Assembly: GCF_010646885.2 (NCBI RefSeq)
Contig: NZ_CP050700.1
Location: 1,152,001-1,216,000, forward strand
Direction of reading: 5' to 3'
Length of the DNA: 64,000 nt
From: Desulfopila sp. IMCC35008
GTDB lineage: Bacteria; Desulfobacterota; Desulfobulbia; Desulfobulbales; Desulfocapsaceae
The position numbers and the translations under genes were made by a program. Under the pieces are notes generated by a model. It ran no database searches. It was given only the letters and a program-made list of their open reading frames with translations, and was not told the DNA's origin. Shown here piece by piece: positions 1-9,511 of the stretch (the stretch's first letter is position 1; each line of letters opens with the position of its first letter).

Positions 1-218
1 CCGGTATACAGTGTGTCGTCACAGCAACGAAGTATATAGACGTACCAGTTTTTTGTCTCTTTCGCAGGTTTCATCGGCTGTACGTTTTCTCGCTCTTTGC
101 GTTGCAAATTTACCCTGTAGATGGTAAACGTTCTGGGTCTCCGGCCTCTGGAAAAAGGTCCCATTCGTTTTATAATCGTCGGGGATTAATGATGTACGGA
201 ATAACTTAAATAGATACC
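1..218. other. window edge, no gene recognised
   Basis: This stretch lies upstream of tatC. No plus-strand reading frame with a ribosome binding site is visible, and the only open frame is on the minus strand with no recognisable family. It may hold the tatC promoter or the tail of a gene outside the window. Confidence 0.4.
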
Positions 219-982
219 ATGACAGACCAGAATTCAACAGAACAGTTTGAAAGCCAGGCACTAACAGAGCATCTGCGGGAACTCCGTACATGCTTGATTG
301 TCTCCTTTGTTGCCGTTTTTCTCGGCTTTTGCGCTTCTTATGCCTTTATCCGCCCCATAGGCCACCGATTTTTTCAACCCTTGACCGAGGTTTTACCCGA
401 AGGAAGCTCCCTCATCTTCACCTCGTACCAGGAAGGGTTTTTTTTTATCTAAAACTCGCTTTAGTTTGCGGAATCCTGCTGGCCAGCCCGGTCATTTTCA
501 GCCAGATTTGGAAATTTATTGCCCCCGGATTATACCGGCATGAAAAACGGTTACTGTTGCCTTTCAGCCTATTATCGACTTGTTGTTTTCTGGGTGGTGC
601 GGCATTCGGCTATTATGTAGTTTTTCCTCCTGCTTTTCGTTTCCTGGTTGGGTATTCCAATGAGTTCCTTACCTCTCTGCCATCGGTAAGTGAATATTTT
701 TCATTGGCTTTACGGCTCCTGCTTGCTTTTGGTGCAATTTTTGAAATGCCGATCCTTATGGTATTCTTGGCAAAATTCGGAATCATCGATGTGTCGTTTC
801 TTAATCGTAACCGAAAATACGCCATCCTGATTAATTTTATTATTGCAGCGATTCTTACACCTACACCTGATGTGGTCAACCAGATGATGATGGGAATACC
901 GCTACTGGTGTTATATGAAATCAGTGTTCTTTGCGTTTGGCTTTTTGGGCGTAAAAAATTCATGGTGCCGGAAAGTGATTGA
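219..982 (+). pseudogene. tatC: Sec-independent protein translocase TatC, frameshifted
   Basis: TatC is the polytopic inner-membrane receptor of the twin-arginine export pathway and binds RR signal peptides together with TatB. The N-terminal part (from the ATG at 219) carries the TatC opening LTEHLRELRTCLI and the first membrane segment. The rest, in a different frame up to 982, carries the other membrane segments and the conserved stretch FEMPILMVFLAKFGI. Joined, the product is about 254 residues, normal for TatC. The two halves separate at a run of nine T at about 438-446: the first frame stops just after it, while the second continues with YLKLALVCGI, the expected TatC continuation. One base more or fewer in the T run restores the gene. 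It may be a sequencing error, a slippage-prone tract or a true loss. No tatA or tatB is visible nearby. Confidence 0.85.
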
Positions 983-1121
983 TCTTCGAGCTCAAATGGT
1001 GGAATCAAACTGGATTTCCTGACAAACGTGCAGTATAAATGAAGGGTGCTTTACATTAAAACTTAAATGGCAGCCTATTGTGTTCACTTGATACCGCTAC
1101 CTACAAACAGGAGGGACGATT

Positions 1122-2393
1122 ATGAGTTTTCCTGCAGATTATGAAAAGATTCTGGAGACAGGCCGACCACCGAATATACAAAGGCTCTTTCCCAATTCAA
1201 AAGCACTTCTAGTGAGCGGCAAAGTGATCGACCGGGCACTCCTGGAGAAGTCACAAGCGATGACCATTGCTGCAAACGGCCGTTCCAATATTGTTATCCG
1301 CGGTGCCCTGAAAGCAGCCCAGCGTGCTGATGCAGCTATAATTGTTGAGATTGCCCGTTCAGAGGGTACCTACTGCGCGGTAAATTTTTTTAATATCGCC
1401 CGCCAGGTTGATGCGATCTGTAACGAGCTTGGTATAACCGTTCCGGTGGCGATTCATGCAGATCATTACGGCCTCAAGAGTGAAGATGACCTGCCGTATG
1501 CCAAAATGGAGATCCCTTCCATGTTCGATGCAGGCGTAACTTCTATCGCTATCGATGCCTCGCATATGACCGATGACAAAAACCTGTTGGCCAACATCGA
1601 ACTCAATAGTTTGATTCCCGGTTGGGCCGGTCTTGAAACAGAGGTCGGGGAGATAAAAGGAGATCAGGGTCTTTCGACCGTGGATGATGCCTCGTTTCTG
1701 ATCAAAGGGCTCAATGCCCATGGCATTTCAGCTGACTGGATCGCCTTGAATAATGGCTCCGCGCATGGTATCGAGGCGAGTGGGCAGGGAATCCAGGTGG
1801 AACTTACGGCAACCATCCATGAGGCTCTTTCTTCATACAGGGTGTCAGGAGCACAACATGGTACTTCCGGCAACAACTCTGATAAACTGCGGGCCATAGC
1901 AGGTAGGACCAAGACTACCAAGGCGAATGTGGCCACCGCTTTACAGATGGTTGCCTGGGGAGTCGAGGTCAACGATTACGGTAATGCCATCTTTGATAAT
2001 GACGGAAGTTTCAGGAAGGTTAAGGGAGAGGGCGTAACCGCGGAACTATGGGAAGAAATGACCAATTATGCCGAGAAACAGGGCTGGCAAGGTGGTAATT
2101 ACAAGAAATTGAACCTGCCTTTTGAGAGTAAGATCATGGCGTTACCTCGGGACGTGCGTGAACGTATGAGCAGCAGGGTTGAGGATTTTGTCCATAACAT
2201 GCTTACCAATGTCTTCAATGCCGGTGGTACGGGTGCCATAGCCAGGGATATTCTGGCCGGAGCAGGTGGGTATGATCTTGGCCCCAAGGCGGAGCAGATA
2301 GAAAATGTTGCTGATTGGACCAAAGAACTTATTATAGAAAGGGCAAAAACGTTAGATGTGGATAAAGGGCCGGAAGGGGATTTCGACGATTAG
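1122..2393 (+). CDS. class II fructose-bisphosphate aldolase family protein
   Basis: A zinc-dependent aldolase of the class II FBA family, expected to interconvert fructose-1,6-bisphosphate with dihydroxyacetone phosphate and glyceraldehyde-3-phosphate in the cytosol. The zinc signature HADHYG lies at residues 112-117, and later glycine-rich phosphate and metal motifs read NNGSAHG and SGAQHGTSG. At 423 residues it is longer than typical 300-350 residue FBAs. The ATG at 1122 follows an AGGAGGGAC ribosome binding site. It stands alone and is followed by a strong terminator. With the two fructose bisphosphatases at 21.9-24.7 kb it fits a gluconeogenic lifestyle. Tagatose-bisphosphate or another ketose-bisphosphate substrate cannot be excluded. 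Confidence 0.85.
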   Translation: MSFPADYEKILETGRPPNIQRLFPNSKALLVSGKVIDRALLEKSQAMTIAANGRSNIVIRGALKAAQRADAAIIVEIARSEGTYCAVNFFNIARQVDAICNELGITVPVAIHADHYGLKSEDDLPYAKMEIPSMFDAGVTSIAIDASHMTDDKNLLANIELNSLIPGWAGLETEVGEIKGDQGLSTVDDASFLIKGLNAHGISADWIALNNGSAHGIEASGQGIQVELTATIHEALSSYRVSGAQHGTSGNNSDKLRAIAGRTKTTKANVATALQMVAWGVEVNDYGNAIFDNDGSFRKVKGEGVTAELWEEMTNYAEKQGWQGGNYKKLNLPFESKIMALPRDVRERMSSRVEDFVHNMLTNVFNAGGTGAIARDILAGAGGYDLGPKAEQIENVADWTKELIIERAKTLDVDKGPEGDFDD

Positions 2394-2451
2394 CCGGGCG
2401 GGAAGCCTGTGCTGGACTTTCTGGATATAGAGTGATAACTGCTTGACAGAT

Positions 2452-2484
2452 ATCCGGATTCTTAATGGAATCCGGATTTTTATT
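2452..2484 (+). terminator. rho-independent terminator after the aldolase gene
   Basis: A perfect 10-bp inverted repeat, ATCCGGATTC and GAATCCGGAT around a 6-nt loop, is followed by TTTTATT. It closes the aldolase transcript before the epimerase gene. Confidence 0.85.
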
Positions 2485-2501
2485 GGGGTGTGAATAGCAA
2501 G

Positions 2502-3515
2502 ATGAAAAAGATATTGGTAACGGGGGCTGCTGGTTTTATCGGGGCCCATTTGAGTCAGAAATTGATCGCCAATGGGGCGGAAGTGTACGGGATTGACAAC
2601 ATCAATGATTATTACAGTCCACAGCTCAAGATAGACAGAATGGCTGCCCTGGCAGAAGGGGAGCGCTTTACCCATCTGAATATGGATATCTCCGATCGGC
2701 AGGCCATGGCCCAGCTGTTTCAAGAGCACTCTTTTGATTGTGTGGTCAATCTTGCCGCCCAGGCAGGTGTTCGCTATTCTCTTGAAAACCCGCACTCCTA
2801 TGTTGATACGAACCTGGTTGCTTTTGTAAATATCCTTGAAGGGTGTCGGCATTCCGGCGTAAAACATTTTGTTTATGCATCGTCCAGCTCCGTGTACGGG
2901 GCCAATACCACCATGCCTTTCTCTGTCCACGACAACGTGGATCATCCTGTGTCCCTCTATGCTGCGTCCAAAAAGGCCAATGAGTTGATGGCCCATACGT
3001 ATAGTCACCTCTTTGGGCTGCCTACTACCGGGTTACGCTTTTTTACCGTGTACGGACCGTGGGGACGGCCCGATATGGCGTTGTTCCTGTTTACCAAGGC
3101 GATTCTTGCCGGGGAACCGATTAATGTGTTCAACAACGGTAATATGGAACGGGATTTCACCTTTATCCATGACATTGTGGAGGGTGTGTTCCGTGTTATC
3201 TACAAAGTACCTGAACCCAACCCGGCCTGGAGCAGTGCTGACCCCGATCCAGCCACGTCCTATTGTCCGTATCGAGTCTACAACATCGGAAATAACAACA
3301 AAGAAAAACTGCTGAGGTATATCGAAATACTTGAAGATTGCCTGGGGAAAAAAGCGGAAATGAACCTGATGCCGATGCAGCCGGGTGATGTTCCGGCGAC
3401 CTACGCTAATGTCGACGACCTGGTGGCAGATCTTGATTATAAACCGGGAACAACCCTGGAATACGGCATCGACAAATTTGTCAGCTGGTATAAAGAATAT
3501 TATAAGGTTTTGTAA
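2502..3515 (+). CDS. UDP-glucuronate 4-epimerase-like SDR protein
   Basis: An NAD-dependent extended short-chain dehydrogenase/reductase that should epimerise UDP-glucuronate to UDP-galacturonate for surface polysaccharide. It has the Rossmann motif TGAAGFIG near the N-terminus, the catalytic Ser/Tyr/Lys set (SSSSVYG, then YAASK with Tyr153 and Lys157 counted from the ATG at 2502), and family signatures [17 protein letters not shown] and [15 protein letters not shown]. The length of 337 residues is typical. A GTG four codons upstream (2490) is possible, but the ATG has the better placed GGGGTG. It forms a single-gene unit between a terminator and a convergent gene. The UDP-GlcA substrate is inferred from family resemblance. 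Confidence 0.85.
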   Translation: MKKILVTGAAGFIGAHLSQKLIANGAEVYGIDNINDYYSPQLKIDRMAALAEGERFTHLNMDISDRQAMAQLFQEHSFDCVVNLAAQAGVRYSLENPHSYVDTNLVAFVNILEGCRHSGVKHFVYASSSSVYGANTTMPFSVHDNVDHPVSLYAASKKANELMAHTYSHLFGLPTTGLRFFTVYGPWGRPDMALFLFTKAILAGEPINVFNNGNMERDFTFIHDIVEGVFRVIYKVPEPNPAWSSADPDPATSYCPYRVYNIGNNNKEKLLRYIEILEDCLGKKAEMNLMPMQPGDVPATYANVDDLVADLDYKPGTTLEYGIDKFVSWYKEYYKVL

Positions 3516-3531
3516 ATAACATTTTGTTGTC

Positions 3532-4638
3532 CTAAAGGGTTGGTTTGTCTTTTATGACGGCCAGCCCCGGTAGTAATGTCTGAGTGGCGTGGACCCCGCG
3601 CCACTGTCGGATGGTTGATGACAGGAAGTGGGTGAGCAGCTCCGCATCCGATGAGAGCAGGTCTCTCGTCAAAACTACCTTGCAGATAATATCGATGGAG
3701 CCGTGAACGGAGTGTACTTCACGAACTTCACTGAGTTCAACCAGCTTGTCAAAAATACGGTCTTCATGCTTGCCATCCACATTGAGCAGGATGAAGGCGG
3801 TGATCTCCCGTCTCATTTCAGGGTATTCCTGTTCCTGGTGCTCAGCCATTTTCTCGCGGAATACTTCCATATCCTTGGGGATGAGTTTGTCTACCCCGAT
3901 GCCGTATTTTCTTTTTTGCCCCTGTTCCCACTGGTGTACAGAAATGTACAGATAGAGGTCGTCGATTGTCCTGTTCTTAAATGATTGTATGAGTCTGCTG
4001 TTTCGGATCAGTGTGGCCAGTGGCTTATAGATGGTGCGATACCAGTCGGCAGCAGCCTGTTGGTAGGTGATGTCCTTTTCCTCTGTTTCTGACAGGTAAC
4101 TCTGGTGCTCTCGAATCTGCCAGTCCAGACGAGGAAACTGGCCGAGTTCCGTGAGCTCGATGTTCTGGGTTAACCCTGTTTTATCGCGAAACTCGGATCG
4201 TTCCATGTACAGTCTGTTGTCAAGGGTGTCGCCGGAGGGCAGGAGCTCCAGGATACATGCCTTGATATGGCTGTGTCCCAGTTTCCTGGCGGCGGTGACC
4301 CGGTGATGACCATCAAGGATGAAGTATTCCTCCTTTATCTGGTAAAGGGATATGGGGGGCAATGACTTCCCTGATTTCATTCGTTCTATGATGGCCATAA
4401 GGCGTTCATCCATAGAGCCTGATTTAGGCTCGAATTTACTGTCAAAATCCCGGTACCTGCCTACACTGCCGATAATTTTTTCAAGGGCAACCATAGAGGT
4501 CCCGCGATCTACCGGGTCATAAGCTCCTTCACTTTCCTGGCGTTCCCCAAAACTCTGGAGTTGATCTTTTTCCTGTTCATTGGAAAAGAGTCGCTTAAGA
4601 AAGGCCATCGGTCGGGAATGTGAAGGTGTAGTAGCCAT
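3532..4638 (-). CDS. ParB-like N-terminal domain fused to an Lrp/AsnC-type ligand-binding domain
   Basis: Residues 45-150 form a ParB/Srx-like nuclease domain with the signature DGHHRVTAARKLG at 109-121. The middle region is rich in aromatic and charged residues. Residues 275-365 look like the Lrp/AsnC ligand-binding (RAM-type) domain: a ferredoxin-like AFILLNVDGKHEDRIFDKL start and a DIICKVVLTRDL strand, ending in THFLSSTIRQWRGVHATQTL. There is no helix-turn-helix for the Lrp part. The chosen ATG at 4638 has AAGGTG upstream and overlaps the end of the metallophosphoesterase gene by 44 bp, suggesting translational coupling. The function is unknown; a ligand-sensing ParB-like enzyme is a guess. 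Confidence 0.75.
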   Translation of the reverse strand: MATTPSHSRPMAFLKRLFSNEQEKDQLQSFGERQESEGAYDPVDRGTSMVALEKIIGSVGRYRDFDSKFEPKSGSMDERLMAIIERMKSGKSLPPISLYQIKEEYFILDGHHRVTAARKLGHSHIKACILELLPSGDTLDNRLYMERSEFRDKTGLTQNIELTELGQFPRLDWQIREHQSYLSETEEKDITYQQAAADWYRTIYKPLATLIRNSRLIQSFKNRTIDDLYLYISVHQWEQGQKRKYGIGVDKLIPKDMEVFREKMAEHQEQEYPEMRREITAFILLNVDGKHEDRIFDKLVELSEVREVHSVHGSIDIICKVVLTRDLLSSDAELLTHFLSSTIRQWRGVHATQTLLPGLAVIKDKPTL

Positions 4639-5224
4639 AACAGTTTATCACCTTGGTGTTGTCGTAGCGGGTGATCCGCTCATCATCATTATTGAACAAC
4701 TTATGAATGTGTCCATGGAGGAACAGAGGGGGCTTGTATTTTTCTATAAACGTTCGATAGATGTTAAAACCCCTGTGGCAACGGTCTTCTTCATCGTTGA
4801 TGTAACGTGGTGGAGCATGGGTTACCACCCAGTCGACTCCCTTTTTTCGCCAAAGCGTGAATTTGAGCCTGCGGATGAAACCGGTCATCTCCCGCTCGGT
4901 GAACTGGTTGACATTGCCATTATACCAACGACTTCCGGAAAAACCAGTTATCCTGATATCTTTATACGTTATGAGTCTTCTGTTGATAGAGGTGCATCCC
5001 AAGGGAGGACTGCTTTTGTAGCGCAGGTCGTGATTACCCAATACATAGAAGAGGGGTGTGTCGTATCTGGCTTTGAGAGACGTCAGGTATTCAGGGGGGA
5101 GGTCGCCACAGGAGATGACGAGATCGATATCCGGTAGCAGGGGACTGCCCCCGGCAGTCTCAAGAAGTTCTTCACGAACTGTGTCTGCTACGACCAGGAC
5201 TTTCATGCGCTTGGTGTGCGGCAT
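4595..5224 (-). CDS. calcineurin-like metallophosphoesterase
   Basis: A small cytosolic metallophosphoesterase of 209 residues with all family blocks in order: VVADTV, SCGDLPPEY, LGNHDLR, VTHAPPRY and FLHGHIHK. These supply the two-metal site. The substrate cannot be told from sequence. The gene starts 25 bp after dxs ends, so it is probably the next gene of the xseB-ispA-dxs transcript, and it overlaps the following ParB-like gene. An alternative start at the internal MKVLVVADT would remove six residues. Confidence 0.8.
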   Translation of the reverse strand: MPHTKRMKVLVVADTVREELLETAGGSPLLPDIDLVISCGDLPPEYLTSLKARYDTPLFYVLGNHDLRYKSSPPLGCTSINRRLITYKDIRITGFSGSRWYNGNVNQFTEREMTGFIRRLKFTLWRKKGVDWVVTHAPPRYINDEEDRCHRGFNIYRTFIEKYKPPLFLHGHIHKLFNNDDERITRYDNTKVINCYGYYTFTFPTDGLS

Positions 5225-5249
5225 GTTGTAAAAAGGTTAAGCGTATCTT

Positions 5250-7172
5250 TCAGCTGTTGTCCCTGGGTGGGATGTCGAGAAGCTGAAGGCTCGCCCTGAC
5301 GATAGCCGCTGTATCGATATGATTGTTTTTCCACAGTGTTTTCTGGGGGCCGTGTTCGATAAAACTATCAGGATAGCCGAGAAGACGTGTTTTTACCGAA
5401 CTGATATTTTTGGAGCTTAGCAGCTCAAGGATGCCGGTGCCAAAACCTCCACTTGTCACGTGGTCTTCTATGGTGATCAGGGCACCTGTATGCTCAGCCC
5501 ACGTGCAGATCAACTCCGCATCGAGAGGTTTGACAAAACGAGGGTTGATAACCGCCGCATGAACACCATCTTCTTGAAGTTTTTCTGCAGCTTTCAACGC
5601 AGGGTACACCCTGTTTCCTATGGGTAGCAACAAGATGTCGTCGCCCTCAACCAATAACTCCCCTTTGCCAATTTCAAGCTCTTCGAATCCCTCTGTTTGG
5701 TCGATATCTTCACCTGCACCGCGTGGGTAACGCACCGCTGTAGGGCCGTCGTAACGAATGGCTGTATAGAGCATATGCCGCAATTCCTCTTCATCCTTTG
5801 GTGTCATGATAACCATGTTAGGGATGAAGCGCAGGAACGAAATATCAAATACTCCATGATGAGTCGGACCGTCATCACCAACCACACCGCCTCTGTCGAT
5901 AGCAAAGGTGACAGGCAGGTTGGGGATGCAAACGTCATGTATAATCTGGTCCATTGCACGTTGCATAAAGGTCGAATAGATGGCCACCACTGGACGATGT
6001 CCCTCAGCAGCCATACCTGCGGCAAAAGTTACCGCGTGCTGTTCGGCGATACCCACGTCAAAAAAACGTTCAGGATATTGTTCAGCAAAAGGCAGCAGCC
6101 CTGTCCCGCCCGTCATGGCTGCAGAAATCGCTGTCACACGGTCGTCCTGTTCCGCGATATCACAAATGGCCTGGCCAAAAACCTGGGTATAACTGGCAGG
6201 TCCCTTGGATTTGCGAATGGTACCGGTCTCAATACTGAAAGGGCCGACCCCATGGTAGGCGCCGGGGTTCTTTTCAGCTGGCTTATACCCTTTGCCCTTG
6301 GTGGTTAGTACGTGGACCAGTGTTGGTCCATGATAGTTGTCCCGCGTGACCTGAAGGGTGGATATCAGATCATCGAGTTCGTGTCCCTGTATTGGTCCGA
6401 TATAATCAAATTTGAAGGCTTCAAAGAGCATGCCGGGTGTAAAGAAACTTTTAAACGATCCCTCGCTTTTTTTCAGTACGTTGAGGATGTTGTCGCCGAC
6501 ATTGGAAAAGGCCTGTAACCTCTCTTCGATATGATTCTTCACCTGACGCATGGTCTTGCCGGTCAGTTTGCGACTCAAAAAGCTGGAGATTGCCCCTACG
6601 TTAGGTGAGATGGACATCTCGTTATCATTTAAGATAACGATCAGATCCTTATCCAGGTCTCCTGCATGGTTGAGTGCCTCAAAAGCCATGCCCGCGGTCA
6701 TGGATCCGTCGCCGATAACAGCAATGGCCCTGTTCCTGTCATGTTTCAGGTCTTTTGAAATGGTCATGCCGAGCGCAGCAGAGATGGACGTAGAGCTGTG
6801 ACCGGTCTCAAAAGCGTCGTAGGGACTCTCATTTTTTTTTGGAAAACCGCTGAGCCCTTTGTATTGCCTGAGGCTGGCGAAAAGTTCCCTGCGTCCGGTG
6901 ATGATTTTGTGGGCGTAGGATTGGTGCCCGACATCCCATATCAGTTTGTCTTCCGGGGTGTTGAACACATAATGCAGCGCAAGGGTCAACTCGACTACGC
7001 CGAGACTTGGGGCAAGGTGTCCCCCTGTCTTGGAAACGGTGTGGATAATGGTGTCACGCAGTTCCTGAGCAAGTTGTTTCAACTCACCAATGGAGAGTTT
7101 TCTGACATCTTCCGGTGAATTGATCTTGGGCAGCAAGCGTGCATCCAGTTCTGTTGTGAAGGTGGGTAACAT
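5250..7172 (-). CDS. dxs: 1-deoxy-D-xylulose-5-phosphate synthase
   Basis: DXS condenses pyruvate and glyceraldehyde-3-phosphate to DXP, the first step of the non-mevalonate isoprenoid pathway, using thiamine diphosphate. The 640-residue protein shows the TPP motif from GDGSMTAGMAFEAL to ILNDNEMSISPNVG, the pyrimidine-domain signature DRGGVVGDDGPTHHG, and VRYPRGAG in the C-terminal half. It lies downstream of xseB and ispA in the same direction, a common arrangement. The 129-bp gap to ispA contains a 9-bp inverted repeat. Confidence 0.96.
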   Translation of the reverse strand: MLPTFTTELDARLLPKINSPEDVRKLSIGELKQLAQELRDTIIHTVSKTGGHLAPSLGVVELTLALHYVFNTPEDKLIWDVGHQSYAHKIITGRRELFASLRQYKGLSGFPKKNESPYDAFETGHSSTSISAALGMTISKDLKHDRNRAIAVIGDGSMTAGMAFEALNHAGDLDKDLIVILNDNEMSISPNVGAISSFLSRKLTGKTMRQVKNHIEERLQAFSNVGDNILNVLKKSEGSFKSFFTPGMLFEAFKFDYIGPIQGHELDDLISTLQVTRDNYHGPTLVHVLTTKGKGYKPAEKNPGAYHGVGPFSIETGTIRKSKGPASYTQVFGQAICDIAEQDDRVTAISAAMTGGTGLLPFAEQYPERFFDVGIAEQHAVTFAAGMAAEGHRPVVAIYSTFMQRAMDQIIHDVCIPNLPVTFAIDRGGVVGDDGPTHHGVFDISFLRFIPNMVIMTPKDEEELRHMLYTAIRYDGPTAVRYPRGAGEDIDQTEGFEELEIGKGELLVEGDDILLLPIGNRVYPALKAAEKLQEDGVHAAVINPRFVKPLDAELICTWAEHTGALITIEDHVTSGGFGTGILELLSSKNISSVKTRLLGYPDSFIEHGPQKTLWKNNHIDTAAIVRASLQLLDIPPRDNS

Positions 7173-7223
7173 GTTCGTAATCTATAAGCAAAAGCCGCCA
7201 ATTTTTGAGACGGCAAACAGTCA

Positions 7224-7258
7224 TCTGTAGTATGTAGAACCCCTTAACTTACTACAGA
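7224..7258 (-). promoter_or_regulatory. inverted repeat between ispA and dxs
   Basis: TCTGTAGTA and TACTACAGA form a 9-bp stem with a 17-nt interior in the ispA-dxs gap. No T-run follows on the minus strand, so it may be an mRNA hairpin or processing site rather than a terminator. The role is unknown. Confidence 0.35.
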
Positions 7259-7301
7259 TAGCACAATCTGCAAACGTGTATTGGTGAAAAAAACCGGAAT
7301 A

Positions 7302-8198
7302 TCAGTGACTGCGGGTATATATATACGTGGCGAGTGCTCTCAGTGGTTCTGCTTTATCGTCAAAACCAGACAAGGCGCGAGTTGATCTTTCTACCGCCTC
7401 TTGAGCCAGCTGCCGGGTTTTTTCTATGCCGTAAAAAGCGGGATAGGTTGCCTTTCCACGTTCGGCATCGCTTCCTGCCTCCTTGCCCAACTGTTCTGTT
7501 GTTGAGGTGGCGTCAAGCAGATCATCCACTATCTGGAAAGCAAGACCGATATTGTCCCCGTATTGTTGTAGAGCCTCAATTTGTTTCTCATCTGCCCCGG
7601 CCCCGACAGCTCCGGTAAGTACAGAACATGTTATCAGGCTACCGGTTTTGTGGCGATGAATGGTCTGCAGGGTCTCTATGGGGTATTCCTTATTTTCATT
7701 AATCATATCGAGACTTTGCCCTCCTACCATGCCAATAGAGCCGGCGGCTTGGGCAATAAGAGAAATAATCCGCAGCCTGGCTGTGGCGTTGATAGTACAG
7801 ATATCCGGTTTGCTGAGCAGGTCAAACGCATACGTCAGCAAGCCGTCGCCGGCAAGAATAGCCCCCGCTTCGCCATAGAGGATATGGTTGGTTGGTTTCC
7901 CGCGTCTCAGGTGGTCATCGTCCATGGCCGGCAGATCGTCATGGATCAGGGAGTACGTGTGAATACACTCCAGTGCAACACAAATGGAGAGCAGTTTCTC
8001 AGTCATCTCGGGTGAGTCATCGATCGCATTACCTGCTGCAAGACAGAGAATGGGGCGAATTCGTTTTCCTCCCGCAAAGAGGCTGTAGCGCATCGCTTCG
8101 ATATGTTTTGTAAAGGGCTCTTCGACTGCCAGCATGAAAGCGTCCATCGCTTCTTCGACAACGGCGCGCTGTTCGGCTAAGTATTCTTTAATCTTCAT
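7302..8198 (-). CDS. ispA: farnesyl/geranyl diphosphate synthase (polyprenyl synthetase)
   Basis: A short-chain trans-prenyl transferase making FPP (or GPP/GGPP) from IPP and DMAPP for quinone and bactoprenol synthesis. The two aspartate-rich motifs are clear: [11 protein letters not shown] near residue 85 and IVDDLLDAT near 230; GGKRIRP also fits. The start at 8198 ([10 protein letters not shown]) is chosen because this ATG lies inside the xseB stop region, giving an 11-bp overlap typical of xseB-ispA pairs. The length is then 298 residues, normal for the family. Confidence 0.93.
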   Translation of the reverse strand: MKIKEYLAEQRAVVEEAMDAFMLAVEEPFTKHIEAMRYSLFAGGKRIRPILCLAAGNAIDDSPEMTEKLLSICVALECIHTYSLIHDDLPAMDDDHLRRGKPTNHILYGEAGAILAGDGLLTYAFDLLSKPDICTINATARLRIISLIAQAAGSIGMVGGQSLDMINENKEYPIETLQTIHRHKTGSLITCSVLTGAVGAGADEKQIEALQQYGDNIGLAFQIVDDLLDATSTTEQLGKEAGSDAERGKATYPAFYGIEKTRQLAQEAVERSTRALSGFDDKAEPLRALATYIYTRSH

Positions 8199-8421
8199 CT
8201 TCGCTTTCGTTAAAGGGAACGGCTTCAAGTTTTCCATCTTTTTCCAGCAGGAGTTCTACCTTTGCCCGTGCTTCATCAAGCTGTTCGTTACAAAAGTGGG
8301 CAAGCTGAATGCCTTCATCAAATTTCTTGAGGCTTTTGTCAAGACTCAGCTCACCGTCCTCGAGCTCTTCGGTGATCTGTTCCAGGCGAGACAAAGCGGA
8401 TTCAAATGTTTTTTTGGCCAT
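8188..8421 (-). CDS. xseB: exodeoxyribonuclease VII small subunit
   Basis: XseB is the small subunit of exonuclease VII. The 77-residue protein has the family pattern [20 protein letters not shown], followed by [15 protein letters not shown], in a coiled-coil helical hairpin. It heads the xseB-ispA-dxs operon. The large-subunit gene xseA is not in the window. The last codons overlap the start of ispA. Confidence 0.93.
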   Translation of the reverse strand: MAKKTFESALSRLEQITEELEDGELSLDKSLKKFDEGIQLAHFCNEQLDEARAKVELLLEKDGKLEAVPFNESEDED

Positions 8422-8575
8422 GGCGGGTAGGATGCTGTTTACTAAAAAGGATATTGAACTGGACTGATATTATGTATAGGGTAGTTTTTACTCTGCGTTG
8501 TTCTCAGGTAGCCTGCGGGCCTCATTAGCCCTCTTTCACGTTTTCACTCAGGCCAGACAACACTATACATTTACC

Positions 8576-9484
8576 ATGGAAAAATCAATCGAACTCTTTA
8601 TCCGATACCTTTCCGTAGAACGGGGGTATTCGGTCCACACTGTGGCTGGGTATAGGCGCGACCTGCTCGAGTTTACAAGCTTTCTGGCTGAAGGTACGGC
8701 TGCAAGGCAGGTCTCCTCAACTGACGTACGTGGTTTCGTTGTATCCCTCCATGGCAAAAACAGCGGTGCCACCGTAGGTCGAAAACTCTCTGCGCTCAGG
8801 AGCTTTTTCAGGTACCTCCAACGGCATAAATTAATGACGGGTGATCCCCTGGCCGGGGTTGTTGGACCACGCGTTGGCAGATCGATACCCGTTTTCCTGA
8901 CCGTTGACGAAACCTTTGCCCTGCTCGAAGCCCCTGATGAACGAGACACATTCAAGCTTCGTGATCGGGCTTTGCTGGAGTTGTTATATTCAACGGGGAT
9001 GCGTGTCTCCGAACTTGTTTCGCGCGATTTTGCCGACCTTGATTTCGAGGAAGAAGTGCTTAGGGTGAGGGGCAAAGGCAACAAGGAGCGGATCGTTCCG
9101 GTTGGTCGCCCTGCCGTTGAAGCATTGAATAAATACTTACCGCAACGGCGCCAGTTGCTTGAACAGAGGGCAGCACGCGGGAAAAAGGCGGATACCGATG
9201 CCCTGTTTTTAAACAACAGGGGTAGCCGCCTCACAACTCGTAGCGTGGAGAGGTTTGTGCGTGCCTATGGTGAGCGGGCCGGTATTACCCAGATTGTAAC
9301 CCCGCATGCTTTGCGGCACTCTTTTGCTACCCACCTGCTTGAAATGGGGGCAGATTTGAGATCGGTGCAGGAATTGCTCGGTCATGCCAGCCTGTCCACT
9401 ACCCAGCGATATACGCACCTGACCCTGGATCATCTTTCGGATGTGTATGATAAGGCTCATCCTCTTGGTGATGACAGGAAGTAA
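8576..9484 (+). CDS. xerC: XerC-like tyrosine recombinase
   Basis: A site-specific recombinase expected to resolve chromosome dimers at dif with a XerD partner. The protein has an N-terminal SAM-like DNA-binding domain and a catalytic domain with Arg in STGMRVSELV, Lys in [20 protein letters not shown], and the final His/Tyr in LLGHASLSTTQRYTHL. It has about 302 residues from the ATG at 8576; the frame extends upstream but that part is not family-like. The position directly before hslV-hslU supports xerC (codV) rather than xerD. Confidence 0.88.
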   Translation: MEKSIELFIRYLSVERGYSVHTVAGYRRDLLEFTSFLAEGTAARQVSSTDVRGFVVSLHGKNSGATVGRKLSALRSFFRYLQRHKLMTGDPLAGVVGPRVGRSIPVFLTVDETFALLEAPDERDTFKLRDRALLELLYSTGMRVSELVSRDFADLDFEEEVLRVRGKGNKERIVPVGRPAVEALNKYLPQRRQLLEQRAARGKKADTDALFLNNRGSRLTTRSVERFVRAYGERAGITQIVTPHALRHSFATHLLEMGADLRSVQELLGHASLSTTQRYTHLTLDHLSDVYDKAHPLGDDRK

Positions 9485-9511
9485 TTGACTTAAAGAAGGA
9501 AAGAAATAGTA

